This document shows, piece after piece, positions 27,022-34,481 of a stretch of DNA of 64,000 nt. This DNA is from Mucilaginibacter arboris (GTDB taxonomy: Bacteria; Bacteroidota; Bacteroidia; Sphingobacteriales; Sphingobacteriaceae): the NCBI RefSeq assembly GCF_009754915.1, contig NZ_WPIK01000006.1:62001-126000 (forward strand), given 5' to 3'. How positions within the stretch are numbered: the stretch's first letter is position 1; each line of letters starts with the position of its first letter. The notes under the pieces were generated by a model. The model saw nothing but the letters and a program-made list of their open reading frames with translations. It was not told where the DNA came from and made no database searches. Both the position numbers and the translations under genes were made by a program.

Positions 27022-27566
27022 AGGGCTTGTTTGAATTAATTAAGGGATTTTAAGTTAAACCAATAGAAAGCGTCCTTTTTGTGGTGACAAAACGACAATC
27101 AGATCTACCCTGCCGATTTAACAGAAACCCTGTGGCAATTTATAAAAAAGACTTTTCAATTTGATGAAAGAAAGCGGAAGTATAGTTTGCGTCCGACCTA
27201 GGACGCGATCAGTTATTTGGTAAAATCCGGGTGCCTGTGGCGGATGTTGCCTGCAAATTTTGCAAAAGGCAACTGGTTTATTATTATCATAAGAAATGGC
27301 CTTCTCTATAGTGTTATGACCTGCTTTTATCCAAGTTGCAGGTAAAAAAACGTTTTGGATATATTTTACAGATCGTGGTGCGTTCCGATGATAAAAAAAC
27401 AGGGTTTAAACCTATCCATAAAAGATGGGTAATCGAACGGACCTTTTCCTGGTTCGATAACGACAGGCGGCTGTACAGAAATTATGAACTACTATTGGAA
27501 ACATCAGAAGAAATCGTCAAACTTTCTGCCATAAAATTATTATTAAACAAAATTTAAACAGGCCCT
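27022..27566 (+). mobile_element. Decayed IS5-family insertion sequence
   Basis: The terminal sequences AGGGCTTGTTTGAATT (27022) and, inverted, AGGGCCTGTTTAAATT (ending 27566) match at 14 of 16 positions and bracket a broken DDE transposase. The element is about 545 bp, shorter than typical complete members of this type at about 800 bp or more, so part of the middle is deleted. I could not identify a target duplication. Confidence 0.65.
27103..27557 (+). pseudogene. IS5-family transposase remnant
   Basis: The frame from 27103 reads IYPADLTETLWQFIKK, then RKRKYSLRPT, a TAG at 27199-27201, DAISYLVKSGCLWRMLPANF, and after a frameshift QLVYYYHKKWPSL with another stop. The C-terminal part is open from about 27336: VKKRFGYILQIVVRSDDKK, then KPIHKRWVIERTFSWFDNDRR and a Leu-rich end. 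These are the N-terminal (TGCQWRMLP-like) and C-terminal (RWVVERTF-like) motifs of IS5-type transposases. The central part with the first catalytic Asp is missing, so it cannot be active. Confidence 0.75.
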
Positions 27567-27605
27567 ATAATGGAATAAACTGAACATATTTTTAAGTAAC
27601 AATTT

Positions 27606-27757
27606 AGCACCTGCTTAAATTTTGTTCAAGATATCAGATATGCTTCTTTTATCACCTAAAAGTTAGCAAAATCATTTGTTTTTTGTAGAAACAGGAAAGT
27701 TTAACGCTAAAAGGGGCATTTTACCAATACTGTTTTTAACCCGTACAAAAGAAGTAT
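27606..27757. repeat. Compound repeat cluster with IS-type left end
   Basis: An IS-end-like sequence AGCACCTGCTTAAATTTTG starts at 27606, and the repeat core ATGCTTCTTTTATCACC follows 34 nt later at 27640. A degenerate right arm CGCTAAAAGGGGCAT ends near 27719. A second compact hairpin, ATACTGTTTTTAACC and GTACAAAAGAAGTAT, spans 27727-27757, close to the rlmB stop. Confidence 0.5.
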
Positions 27758-27767
27758 CGCAGGAAAA

Positions 27768-28538
27768 CTAACTGATAACCGCAATCCGCTGCCGGATTGC
27801 TTCATACAAAATTACACCGGTAGAAACAGAAACATTAAGCGATTCAATTTTGCCAAACATTGGTATTTTGGCCAGATAATCGGCTATACGGATTAGTTCA
27901 TTTCCAATTCCGTCTTCTTCCGAACCCATAATAATGGCTGTTGGAACAGTATAATCCGGCTGATAAATATCAGCGGTTGTTTTCTCGGTGCAACAAACCA
28001 ACTGCAAACCCGAAGCTTGTAAAAACTGAACGGTTTGCAGTAAATTCTGATGCCGGCAAACTGGAATTTGATACAATGCACCAGCCGAAGTTTTTATCGC
28101 ATCTGCATTAATTTGCGCCGAACCTTTTGCCGGGACAACAATTGCCTGCACACCTGCACATTCTGCCGTGCGCGCAATTGCGCCCATATTACGCACATCT
28201 GTAATGCTATCCAAAACCAAAATTAGCGGCACTTCTCCGCTTTCATAAACCTGCGGAACAATATCTTCTATTTTTTGATACGTAATTTCTGAAATGACTG
28301 CAATAATGCCCTGATGGTTTTTTGCGGTAATCCGGTTTAGTTTTTCTATCGGAACTTGTTGTGCTGTAATCTGGTATTCGTTCAGTACTGCTTTTAATTC
28401 ATGAAATAACTCTCCGCCCAAACCCCGCTGCATGTATAATGCTTCAATTTCTTTCCCCGAACGGACCGCTTCCATTACAGCACGAATGCCAAAAACCATC
28501 TGGTTGCTTTCCTTTTTAAACTGCGGGCGCTGCATCAT
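27768..28538 (-). CDS. rlmB: 23S rRNA 2'-O-ribose methyltransferase (TrmH/SpoU family)
   Basis: The 256-residue protein has the SpoU N-terminal substrate-binding domain (QMVFGIRAVMEAVRSGKEIEAL) and a SPOUT knot with VLDSITDVRNMGAIARTAECAG, IIMGSEEDGIGNELI and LNVSVSTGVILYEAIRQR, the three TrmH motifs with the catalytic Asn/Arg. By family it methylates G2251 of 23S rRNA using S-adenosylmethionine. Two consecutive ATGs (28538 and 28535) are possible starts. CGAAAGTA at 28558-28565 reads TACTTTCG on the minus strand and could be its -7 box. Confidence 0.9.
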   Translation of the reverse strand: MMQRPQFKKESNQMVFGIRAVMEAVRSGKEIEALYMQRGLGGELFHELKAVLNEYQITAQQVPIEKLNRITAKNHQGIIAVISEITYQKIEDIVPQVYESGEVPLILVLDSITDVRNMGAIARTAECAGVQAIVVPAKGSAQINADAIKTSAGALYQIPVCRHQNLLQTVQFLQASGLQLVCCTEKTTADIYQPDYTVPTAIIMGSEEDGIGNELIRIADYLAKIPMFGKIESLNVSVSTGVILYEAIRQRIAVIS

Positions 28539-28601
28539 CTTCTTTGTTAATTTTATGCGAAAGTAATTATAAAAACAGCGAACTGATACCGGTAAATACA
28601 G

Positions 28602-28626
28602 ATGCTTCTTTTATCCGCCTAAAATT
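28602..28626 (+). repeat. Single full repeat copy between rlmB and dnaB
   Basis: ATGCTTCTTTTATCCGCC followed by TAAAATT matches the consensus. It sits between divergent genes, so it is not a 3'-end terminator here. Confidence 0.55.
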
Positions 28627-28652
28627 GTTAACAACGTTAACAGTTATCCACA
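28626..28652. promoter_or_regulatory. Palindrome next to a DnaA-box-like site upstream of dnaB
   Basis: A perfect inverted repeat TGTTAAC, spacer AAC, GTTAACA (28626-28642) is followed directly by TTATCCACA (28644-28652), which equals the DnaA box consensus TTATNCACA. It lies about 195 bp upstream of the dnaB start. One site alone does not make an origin; DnaA-linked control of dnaB is a possibility, not shown. Confidence 0.4.
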
Positions 28653-28833
28653 TTGTTACAATATGCTTATAATCAACCTCAATATATTTTTACTAACCCT
28701 TTTTTAACAATTAGATGTAAAAAAGCTATCGACAAAAAAATAATAATAAAGTATAACTAACTCTATATCAACGCACGGTATATACTTGTAAAAAGTGTGT
28801 TGATTGATGAAATTATTAACCGCTCAATTTTGT

Positions 28834-28841
28834 TTATTTTT
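28834..28841 (+). promoter_or_regulatory. Possible -7 box of dnaB
   Basis: TATTTTTG fits the Bacteroidota TAnnTTTG element and lies 6 bp before the ATG at 28848. If used, the mRNA would be nearly leaderless. No clear -33 TTG is seen. Confidence 0.25.
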
Positions 28842-28847
28842 GATGCT

Positions 28848-30410
28848 ATGAGTTTAGAAGGTGATAATATTTCAAGCAGGCCGGGTACGTTTAATTCCGA
28901 AAGGCGTTCAAAGTTTACCAATCCAACACCGAGCAGTAATTTAGGTAAACTGCAACCGCAGGCAACAGATCTGGAAGAAGCTGTGTTAGGCGCTTTAATG
29001 CTGGAAAAAGATGCTTTATCTTCTGTCATTGATATTTTAAAACCAGAAGTTTTTTATCGCGACAGCCATCAAAAGATTTTTTTAGCGATAAAAACACTAT
29101 TCGAAAAAACATCTCCCGTTGATATTTTAACCGTAACCGCACAATTGCGTCAGCAAGGCGATCTGGAAATGATTGGCGGTGCTTATTATATTACCGAACT
29201 AACCAATCGTGTTGCTTCGGCAGCCAATATTGAGTTTCACTCCCGGATTATCATCCAAAAGTTTTTACAGCGGGAACTGATCAGGATTTCTACAGAAGTA
29301 ATTAGCCAGGCATACGAAGACACGACCGACGTTTTGGATTTGTTAGACAAAGCTGAGAAAAACCTTTTCGACATCGCCCAAAATAACCTTCGTAGAGATT
29401 CCCGAAAAATGGACGACCTGATGCACGAAACGCTGAAGGAAATGGAAGCGTTAAAAAATAAAAAAGACGGCTTAACCGGTGTTGCTTCCGGTTTTACGGA
29501 TTTAGACCGAATGACTTCCGGCTGGCAAAAATCTGATCTGGTAATTATTGCGGCACGCCCGGCAATGGGTAAAACGGCTTTTGTATTGAGTTGCGCCCGA
29601 AATGCTGCCGTTGATTTTAACAAGCCGGTTGTTGTTTTTTCTTTGGAGATGTCGTCCATTCAATTGGTAAACCGTTTGGTTTCCGGCGAGACGCATATCG
29701 AACAGGAAAAAATCAGGAAAGGTAATTTGGAAGAATGGGAATGGCAGCAAATCCACTCCAAAATTGGCCGTTTAGAACAAGCCCCTTTAATTATTGATGA
29801 TACACCGGCTTTAAATATTTTTGAATTCCGTGCAAAATGCAGAAGATTAAAATCACAGCATGATATCCAAATGATTATCATTGATTATTTGCAGTTGATG
29901 CAGGGAAAAGGCGAAGGCAAAGGCGGCGGAAACCGGGAACAGGAAATCGGTAGTATTTCGAGGGCATTAAAATCGGTTGCCAAAGAGCTTAACGTACCGG
30001 TTATTGCACTTTCACAGTTAAGCCGTGCAGTTGAAAACCGTCCCGGAGGATCAAAACGGCCAATGCTTTCCGATTTACGGGAATCTGGTTCGATTGAGCA
30101 GGATGCAGATATGGTTTTGTTTTTATATCGCCCGGAATACTACGGACTGGAGTTTGATGAGGACAATAACCCAACGCAAGGTGTTGGCGAGATCATCATT
30201 GCGAAACACCGAAATGGCGAAACCGGAAGGGTCCGATTGAAATTTGTGGGTAAATATGTGAAATTTACCGATCTGGATGATAATTCCAGTGATTTTTCTC
30301 CAGCCAATGCTTCCGCCGGTTTAAAATCATCTGCTGAGTTTGAGAAACCAAATAATTTTATCATCCGTCCATCCAGAATGGATGACCTGGAAGACGAACC
30401 GCCTTTTTAA
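28848..30410 (+). CDS. dnaB: Replicative DNA helicase
   Basis: The product is 520 residues from the ATG at 28848 (MSLEGDNISSR); an upstream GTG at 28797 would add 17 residues without support. The DnaB N-terminal domain (QATDLEEAVLGALMLEKDAL) is followed by a linker helix and the RecA-like ATPase with TGVASGFTDLDRMTSGW, Walker A ARPAMGKTAF, Walker B MIIIDYLQLM, and RPMLSDLRESGSIEQDADMV. It forms the hexameric ring that unwinds DNA at the fork. No intein is present. The stop at 30408-30410 directly abuts the stop of the convergent chrA gene. Confidence 0.96.
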   Translation: MSLEGDNISSRPGTFNSERRSKFTNPTPSSNLGKLQPQATDLEEAVLGALMLEKDALSSVIDILKPEVFYRDSHQKIFLAIKTLFEKTSPVDILTVTAQLRQQGDLEMIGGAYYITELTNRVASAANIEFHSRIIIQKFLQRELIRISTEVISQAYEDTTDVLDLLDKAEKNLFDIAQNNLRRDSRKMDDLMHETLKEMEALKNKKDGLTGVASGFTDLDRMTSGWQKSDLVIIAARPAMGKTAFVLSCARNAAVDFNKPVVVFSLEMSSIQLVNRLVSGETHIEQEKIRKGNLEEWEWQQIHSKIGRLEQAPLIIDDTPALNIFEFRAKCRRLKSQHDIQMIIIDYLQLMQGKGEGKGGGNREQEIGSISRALKSVAKELNVPVIALSQLSRAVENRPGGSKRPMLSDLRESGSIEQDADMVLFLYRPEYYGLEFDEDNNPTQGVGEIIIAKHRNGETGRVRLKFVGKYVKFTDLDDNSSDFSPANASAGLKSSAEFEKPNNFIIRPSRMDDLEDEPPF

Positions 30411-31610
30411 TTAAAAAAATACGCTGAGCAAAACGCCAAGCAAAATAACAACTGGCGTTTTTACCGGTGTAAATTGCAGCAGTAAAAAAGTGGCAACCAT
30501 CAAACTAATTCCTTTAAAATCGGTAACAAATGGTTGTGCCAGAAACAAAAAGGCAGCCACCATAAAACCAACGGCAACGGCATTGATGCCGCTTAAAGAA
30601 TTACGGATATTGCTGATCTTTTTCAAATCGTCCCAGAAAGGGACAATAAATAAGATCAGGATCAATCCCGGCAAATTAATGCCCAGCATGGAAATAAAAC
30701 TTCCGGCAATTTGTCCGCTAATACCATAGCCACGGTTACCTAACGTTAACCCACCGATAAAAGAAGTAAAGGCAAAAGTTGGCCCGGGTAATATTTGCTG
30801 TAAAGCAAATCCGGATAAAAACTCAGAGTTACTGAGGTAATGTTTCATCTCTACAAACTCTGTAAACATTAGCGGAACCAGCACCTGTCCTCCGCCAAAA
30901 ATTAAAATACCATTGCGGTAAAAGTTTTCAAACAAACGGATAGGCAAACTAAAGGGAGAAGTTTGGTTAATCAAAGCGCCTAAAGCAGCAAAAAACAGCA
31001 AGATCCCGATAAAATAAGTTACTTTCCGCTGGTTAATATTGGCAAATAGTTTTACCCGAAGTGCATCTTCTTCCGGTTTTGCTTCAAATGCTGAAGAAAT
31101 AATGCCGCCCATCATAATCAGGATTGGGAAAGCATAAGCACTTCTCAAGATTAAAGTTGCAGCCATTGCCGAAATAGAAAGCAAAATGCTTAGTTCTGAT
31201 TTTAAAAACTTGCGCCCGAAACTATAAGCAGCATAAGCTACCACACCAACTGTAACCGGCTGTACATAACGGAAAGCATGCGTAAACATTCCCTTTTCTA
31301 CAAACATTTTGTAAAAAATTGCAGCGATACACATTAGTGTAGCCGAAGGAATTACCCAGATAAAAAAAGTAATGATGGCCAAAATCAACCCTCCGGTCTT
31401 CCAGGCAATCCCTACTAAAGTTTGTGTGGACGACGGGCCAGGCAATACTTGAGAAAGTGCGTTAAGCTCCATCAGTTCTTCCTCAGAAATATAACGCCGT
31501 TTTTCTACAAACTCCCTTAATAAATACGCCAGATGCGCTTGCGGGCCACCAAAAGCCGTAAGCGTATAAAACAATACATCCCGTAAAAACAAAATATGGC
31601 GCTTATTCAA
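30411..31610 (-). CDS. ChrA-family chromate transporter, two-domain form
   Basis: The 399-residue membrane protein has two homologous halves, each beginning with the family motif: TLTAFGGPQAHLAYLL with LSQVLPGPSSTQ, and LIFGGGQVLVPLMF with FALQQILPGPTFAFTSFIG. About ten membrane segments are expected. By family it exports chromate; many homologues have untested substrates. No ATG lies before the conserved start, so translation probably begins at TTG 31610, 11 nt after the stop of the TPR gene, suggesting coupling. A variant repeat core (GATAAAAGAAGTA, at about 30756) is in the coding region. Confidence 0.88.
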   Translation of the reverse strand: MNKRHILFLRDVLFYTLTAFGGPQAHLAYLLREFVEKRRYISEEELMELNALSQVLPGPSSTQTLVGIAWKTGGLILAIITFFIWVIPSATLMCIAAIFYKMFVEKGMFTHAFRYVQPVTVGVVAYAAYSFGRKFLKSELSILLSISAMAATLILRSAYAFPILIMMGGIISSAFEAKPEEDALRVKLFANINQRKVTYFIGILLFFAALGALINQTSPFSLPIRLFENFYRNGILIFGGGQVLVPLMFTEFVEMKHYLSNSEFLSGFALQQILPGPTFAFTSFIGGLTLGNRGYGISGQIAGSFISMLGINLPGLILILFIVPFWDDLKKISNIRNSLSGINAVAVGFMVAAFLFLAQPFVTDFKGISLMVATFLLLQFTPVKTPVVILLGVLLSVFF

Positions 31611-31621
31611 AACAGCAGCAA

Positions 31622-31963
31622 TTAATCATCTTCGTATTCGTCCACCCAACCGGTTAATTCTCGGTGAACGCCTTGCAATTCGGCAAAAGCATGCATGTCG
31701 TTTGCTTTCCGTGCAACTTCCATACCTTTTTCATAGGTAAAAACAGCATCAGGCTTGCGGCCAAGCGCTTCGTACAATTTCCCTAAATGATAATAGGTGC
31801 CTACATAAGCCGGATGATTGTTAATCAGGTCTTCATAAAATTCCAGTGCTTTAGCAGTATCATTCAACCGCAAATACTCTGTTGCGAGGGCGTATTTAAG
31901 AAATTCATCTCCAGGCTCGTCATTAAAAAAGGCTAAAAGCTTATCCAGTCGGGTTTGCTGCAT
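31622..31963 (-). CDS. Small TPR-repeat protein
   Basis: The product is 113 residues from the ATG at 31963 (MQQTRLDKLLAFFNDEPGD). A longer frame to 32188 would run antisense through the etfB fragment and is not credible. Two to three TPR motifs are seen, with YALATEYLRLNDTAKALEFYEDL and YYHLGKLYEALGRKPDAVFTYEKGM, and an acidic end. It is cytosolic and probably a protein-interaction module. It lies upstream of chrA on the same strand and 42 bp from the divergent etfB fragment. Confidence 0.75.
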   Translation of the reverse strand: MQQTRLDKLLAFFNDEPGDEFLKYALATEYLRLNDTAKALEFYEDLINNHPAYVGTYYHLGKLYEALGRKPDAVFTYEKGMEVARKANDMHAFAELQGVHRELTGWVDEYEDD

Positions 31964-32005
31964 TTTAAACGGTGTATTTTTTTTAATTTTGCAAAAAAGC
32001 TTTAT

Positions 32006-32314
32006 ATGAACATTTTGGTTTGTATCAGCAATGTGCCAGATACTACAGCAAAAATAACTTTTACTGATAACAACACGCAATTTAATACAAGCAGCATGCA
32101 GTTTATCCTGAGCCCGTATGATAAAATTGCCTTTTCGCGCGCTATTGATCTGGAAGAAAAGGATAAACGAACGGTTACAGTAATCCATGTAAGAACGGCA
32201 AGTGCAGAACCGATGATCCGAAAAGCACTGGCTGCCGGAGCAAATGATGCGGTTAGGATTAATGCTGTAACAGAGGCTTTAAAAAATTATAAAACATTAG
32301 CTTTAGCTAATTAG
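32006..32314 (+). pseudogene. Truncated electron transfer flavoprotein beta subunit (EtfB fragment)
   Basis: From the ATG at 32006 the product is 102 residues. The first 86 or so (MNILVCISNVPDTTAKITF, FILSPYDKIAFSRAIDLEE, MIRKALAAGANDAVRIN) match the N-terminal third of EtfB, normally about 245 residues. The frame then ends with AVTEALKNYKTLALAN, which is not EtfB sequence but is compatible with the extreme C-terminus of EtfA. An internal deletion removing the rest of etfB and most of etfA would explain both, as no etfA is nearby. The truncated product lacks the AMP/FAD-interacting parts and should not work as an ETF. A possible -7 box TAATTTTG is at 31984-31991. Confidence 0.65.
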
Positions 32315-32336
32315 ATAAGTTGTGATGGGCAATAAC

Positions 32337-32939
32337 ATGCAAAAAATAAAATTAGACATTGTAGGCTTGTCCTACAGTCAGACCCAATCTGGCGCTTATG
32401 CTTTGGTTTTAGGAGAAATAAGTGGCCGAAGGCGTTTACCAATTGTAATTGGCAGTTTTGAAGCACAGGCTATCGCAATTGAAATTGAAAAGATGACGCC
32501 AAGCCGTCCACTTACACATGATCTTTTTAAAACCTTTGCACAGTCGTTTCATATTACTATACAGGAAGTAATTATTTACAACCTGATTGATGGTATTTTT
32601 TACTCTAAACTAATTTGCTCCGACGGAAAAAAAACAATGGAAATTGATGCCCGCACATCCGATGGCATCGCTATGGCTGTCCGTTTTAACTGCCCGATTT
32701 ATACTTACGAATTTATTTTATCTTCTGCCGGAATTGTAATTGAAGGAAATGATTTTGTTTACCTGGAAAATATCAACGCCGACCCGCAGGAAGAAAAAAA
32801 TATTGCCGCTGTTGCCAAAGGCTATACTTCTTTTAGCACCGAAGAATTGGAGGTTAAACTGAAAGAGGCCTTATCAGAAGAAGCTTATGAAAAAGCTGCA
32901 AAAATCAGGGATGAATTGACCAAACGCAAATCCTCCTGA
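32337..32939 (+). CDS. Bifunctional nuclease-domain protein (DUF151) with C-terminal UVR motif
   Basis: The product is about 200 residues from the ATG at 32337 (MQKIKLDIVGLSYSQTQSG); ATG 32325 and GTG 32322 are upstream alternatives. The DUF151 core shows GRRRLPIVIGSFEAQAIAIEIE, RPLTHDLFKTF, and ARTSDGIAMAVRFNCPIYT. The last 35 residues (LKEALSEEAYEKAAKIRDELTKR) are a UvrB/UvrC-type UVR motif, common in Bacteroidota homologues. Homologues include a bifunctional DNase/RNase; the physiological role is unclear. It begins 22 bp after the EtfB-fragment stop. Confidence 0.85.
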   Translation: MQKIKLDIVGLSYSQTQSGAYALVLGEISGRRRLPIVIGSFEAQAIAIEIEKMTPSRPLTHDLFKTFAQSFHITIQEVIIYNLIDGIFYSKLICSDGKKTMEIDARTSDGIAMAVRFNCPIYTYEFILSSAGIVIEGNDFVYLENINADPQEEKNIAAVAKGYTSFSTEELEVKLKEALSEEAYEKAAKIRDELTKRKSS

Positions 32940-33013
32940 TTTTTATTGAAATATTCCGTAATTCCCGATCTAAATTTTTAATTTCCGCTTTATTTTAAGC
33001 TGAATACGCATAC

Positions 33014-34291
33014 ATGGAAAGATTTACCGGACTGATAGGCATTGTACTGATTTTTGCACTTGCTTTTTTATTATCTAACAACAGAAAAGCAATTAACTAC
33101 CGGGTAGTCTTATCAGGGTTGGCCATTCAGTTACTATTAGCCCTGTTTATTTTAAAAACGCCTGTTGGTAAAGCTACTTTTGCCTGGCTTGGCGAAAAGG
33201 TTTCTAAACTCCTCGATTTTTCTCATGTTGGCGCCACCTTTGTTTTCGGCCCGCTTACCGATCGCTTGTTTTTGAATAAAGCTTTCGGCACAGATGTAAA
33301 TACGATTTTCTTTTTCAGCATTATTCCAACCATCATTTTTGTTGCTGTTTTGGTAAGTGTAGCTTATCATTTAGGCATTATGCAACGCATTGTAAAAGCA
33401 GTTGCCGTTGTAGTTTACAAAGTGATGGGCGTTTCGGGCGCCGAAGCATTATCTAACGTAGCCAGTACATTTGTGGGCCAGGTTGAAGCACAAATCATGA
33501 TCAAACCGTTTTTAAAAGGCATGACCATGTCTGAACTGCTGGCTTCTATGGCTGGCAGTATGGCTTGTATTGCCGGCGGCGTTATGGCGGTTTATATTTC
33601 TTTTGGTGTACCTGCAGAATATCTACTTGCCGCAAGTATTATGGCAGCGCCTGGTGCTTTGGTAATTTCTAAGATTGTTTGGCCGGAAACAGAAGTATCA
33701 GAAACAAAAGGAAAAGTTTCCCTGGAGATTAAAAAAGTGGATGCCAATCTGGTTGATGCCATTTCGCACGGTGCAAGTGATGGCTTAAAAGTTGGATTAA
33801 ACGTAATTGCAATGCTGATTGGCTTTATTGCGATTATTGCTTTAGTGGATTATTTATTAGGAAAAATAGGCTTTTTCATGGGCAATAATTTACATGCAAG
33901 CCTTGATTTTATAGGCATCGATTTAAAAACATTAAGCCTGAAACAGATTTTAGGCGCTTTGTTTTCTATTTTTGCCTGGGCAATGGGTGTTCCCGGAAAA
34001 GATGTCAGAACAGTAGGCTCGTTAATGGGAACCAAAATGGTGCTGAACGAGTTTGTTGCTTACCTTGACCTGATTAAAATTAAAGCCAGCTTAACACCTA
34101 AAGCCTTGTTAATAGCGAGTTTTGCGCTTTGCGGATTTGCAAACTTCAGTTCTATAGCCATACAAGTTGGTGGTATAGGCGAGTTAGCCCCTGCACGCCG
34201 CCACGATCTGGCTAAATTAGGAATGAAGGCTTTGATCTGTGGAACGCTGGCTTCTTATTTATCCGCCACGATTGCCGGTATTTTAATGTAA
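33014..34291 (+). CDS. nupC: Concentrative nucleoside transporter (CNT/NupC family)
   Basis: The 425-residue membrane protein opens with a helix (LIGIVLIFALAFLLSNNRKAI) and has the CNT motifs VFGPLTDR, GVSGAEALSNVASTFVGQVEAQIMI, and late GFANFSSIAIQVGGIGELAP. Nucleoside transport coupled to H+ or Na+ is the family function. It is the last gene of the plus-strand run that starts with the etfB fragment, with 74 bp before it. It is followed by repeat elements and a strong bidirectional terminator before gltA. Confidence 0.92.
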   Translation: MERFTGLIGIVLIFALAFLLSNNRKAINYRVVLSGLAIQLLLALFILKTPVGKATFAWLGEKVSKLLDFSHVGATFVFGPLTDRLFLNKAFGTDVNTIFFFSIIPTIIFVAVLVSVAYHLGIMQRIVKAVAVVVYKVMGVSGAEALSNVASTFVGQVEAQIMIKPFLKGMTMSELLASMAGSMACIAGGVMAVYISFGVPAEYLLAASIMAAPGALVISKIVWPETEVSETKGKVSLEIKKVDANLVDAISHGASDGLKVGLNVIAMLIGFIAIIALVDYLLGKIGFFMGNNLHASLDFIGIDLKTLSLKQILGALFSIFAWAMGVPGKDVRTVGSLMGTKMVLNEFVAYLDLIKIKASLTPKALLIASFALCGFANFSSIAIQVGGIGELAPARRHDLAKLGMKALICGTLASYLSATIAGILM

Positions 34292-34292
34292 G

Positions 34293-34314
34293 ATTTAGGT
34301 TGATAAAAGAAGCA
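34293..34314 (-). repeat. Full repeat copy just after nupC
   Basis: ATTTAGGTTG followed by ATAAAAGAAGCAT begins 2 bp after the nupC stop. It is an inverted-orientation copy whose partner is the core at 34448. Confidence 0.55.
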
Positions 34315-34357
34315 TTGCTGTTATTTTGAACAAAGTGAGAAATCTTCTTTTAAAGTA

Positions 34358-34410
34358 GCACATCTTTCGCTTTGATGAAGATCCCTCCTATCGTCGGGAT
34401 GACAAAACGA
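34358..34410. repeat. Intergenic repeat of the TGTCATCCCGA type
   Basis: The stretch TGAAGATCCCTCC and CGTCGGGATGACAAA is the inverse of a family of intergenic sequences reading TTTGTCATCCCGACG with AGGGATCTTC, which I know as widespread in many bacterial genomes. Related traces occur near 45833 and 59686. Confidence 0.4.
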
Positions 34411-34423
34411 AAATGACAGATCA

Positions 34424-34470
34424 TAAAAAAAGCTTCCGTTTCGGGAAGCTTCTTTTATCGCCTAAAAATT
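34424..34470. terminator. Bidirectional intrinsic terminator merged with a repeat copy
   Basis: AAAAAAAGCTTCC, loop GTTTCG, GGAAGCTTCTTTT gives a stem of about 8 bp (34430-34437 with 34444-34451), with A-tract on one side and T-tract on the other. It suits both nupC and the convergent gltA. The right arm and T-tract are part of an exact repeat core, GCTTCTTTTATCGCC then TAAAAATT, running to about 34470. The repeat is thus used as half of a terminator. Confidence 0.7.
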
Positions 34471-34481
34471 TATATTATAAT

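Noticed and set aside
31964-32188. N-terminal extension of the TPR gene
   Set aside because: It would run antisense across the etfB fragment and has no TPR-like sequence.
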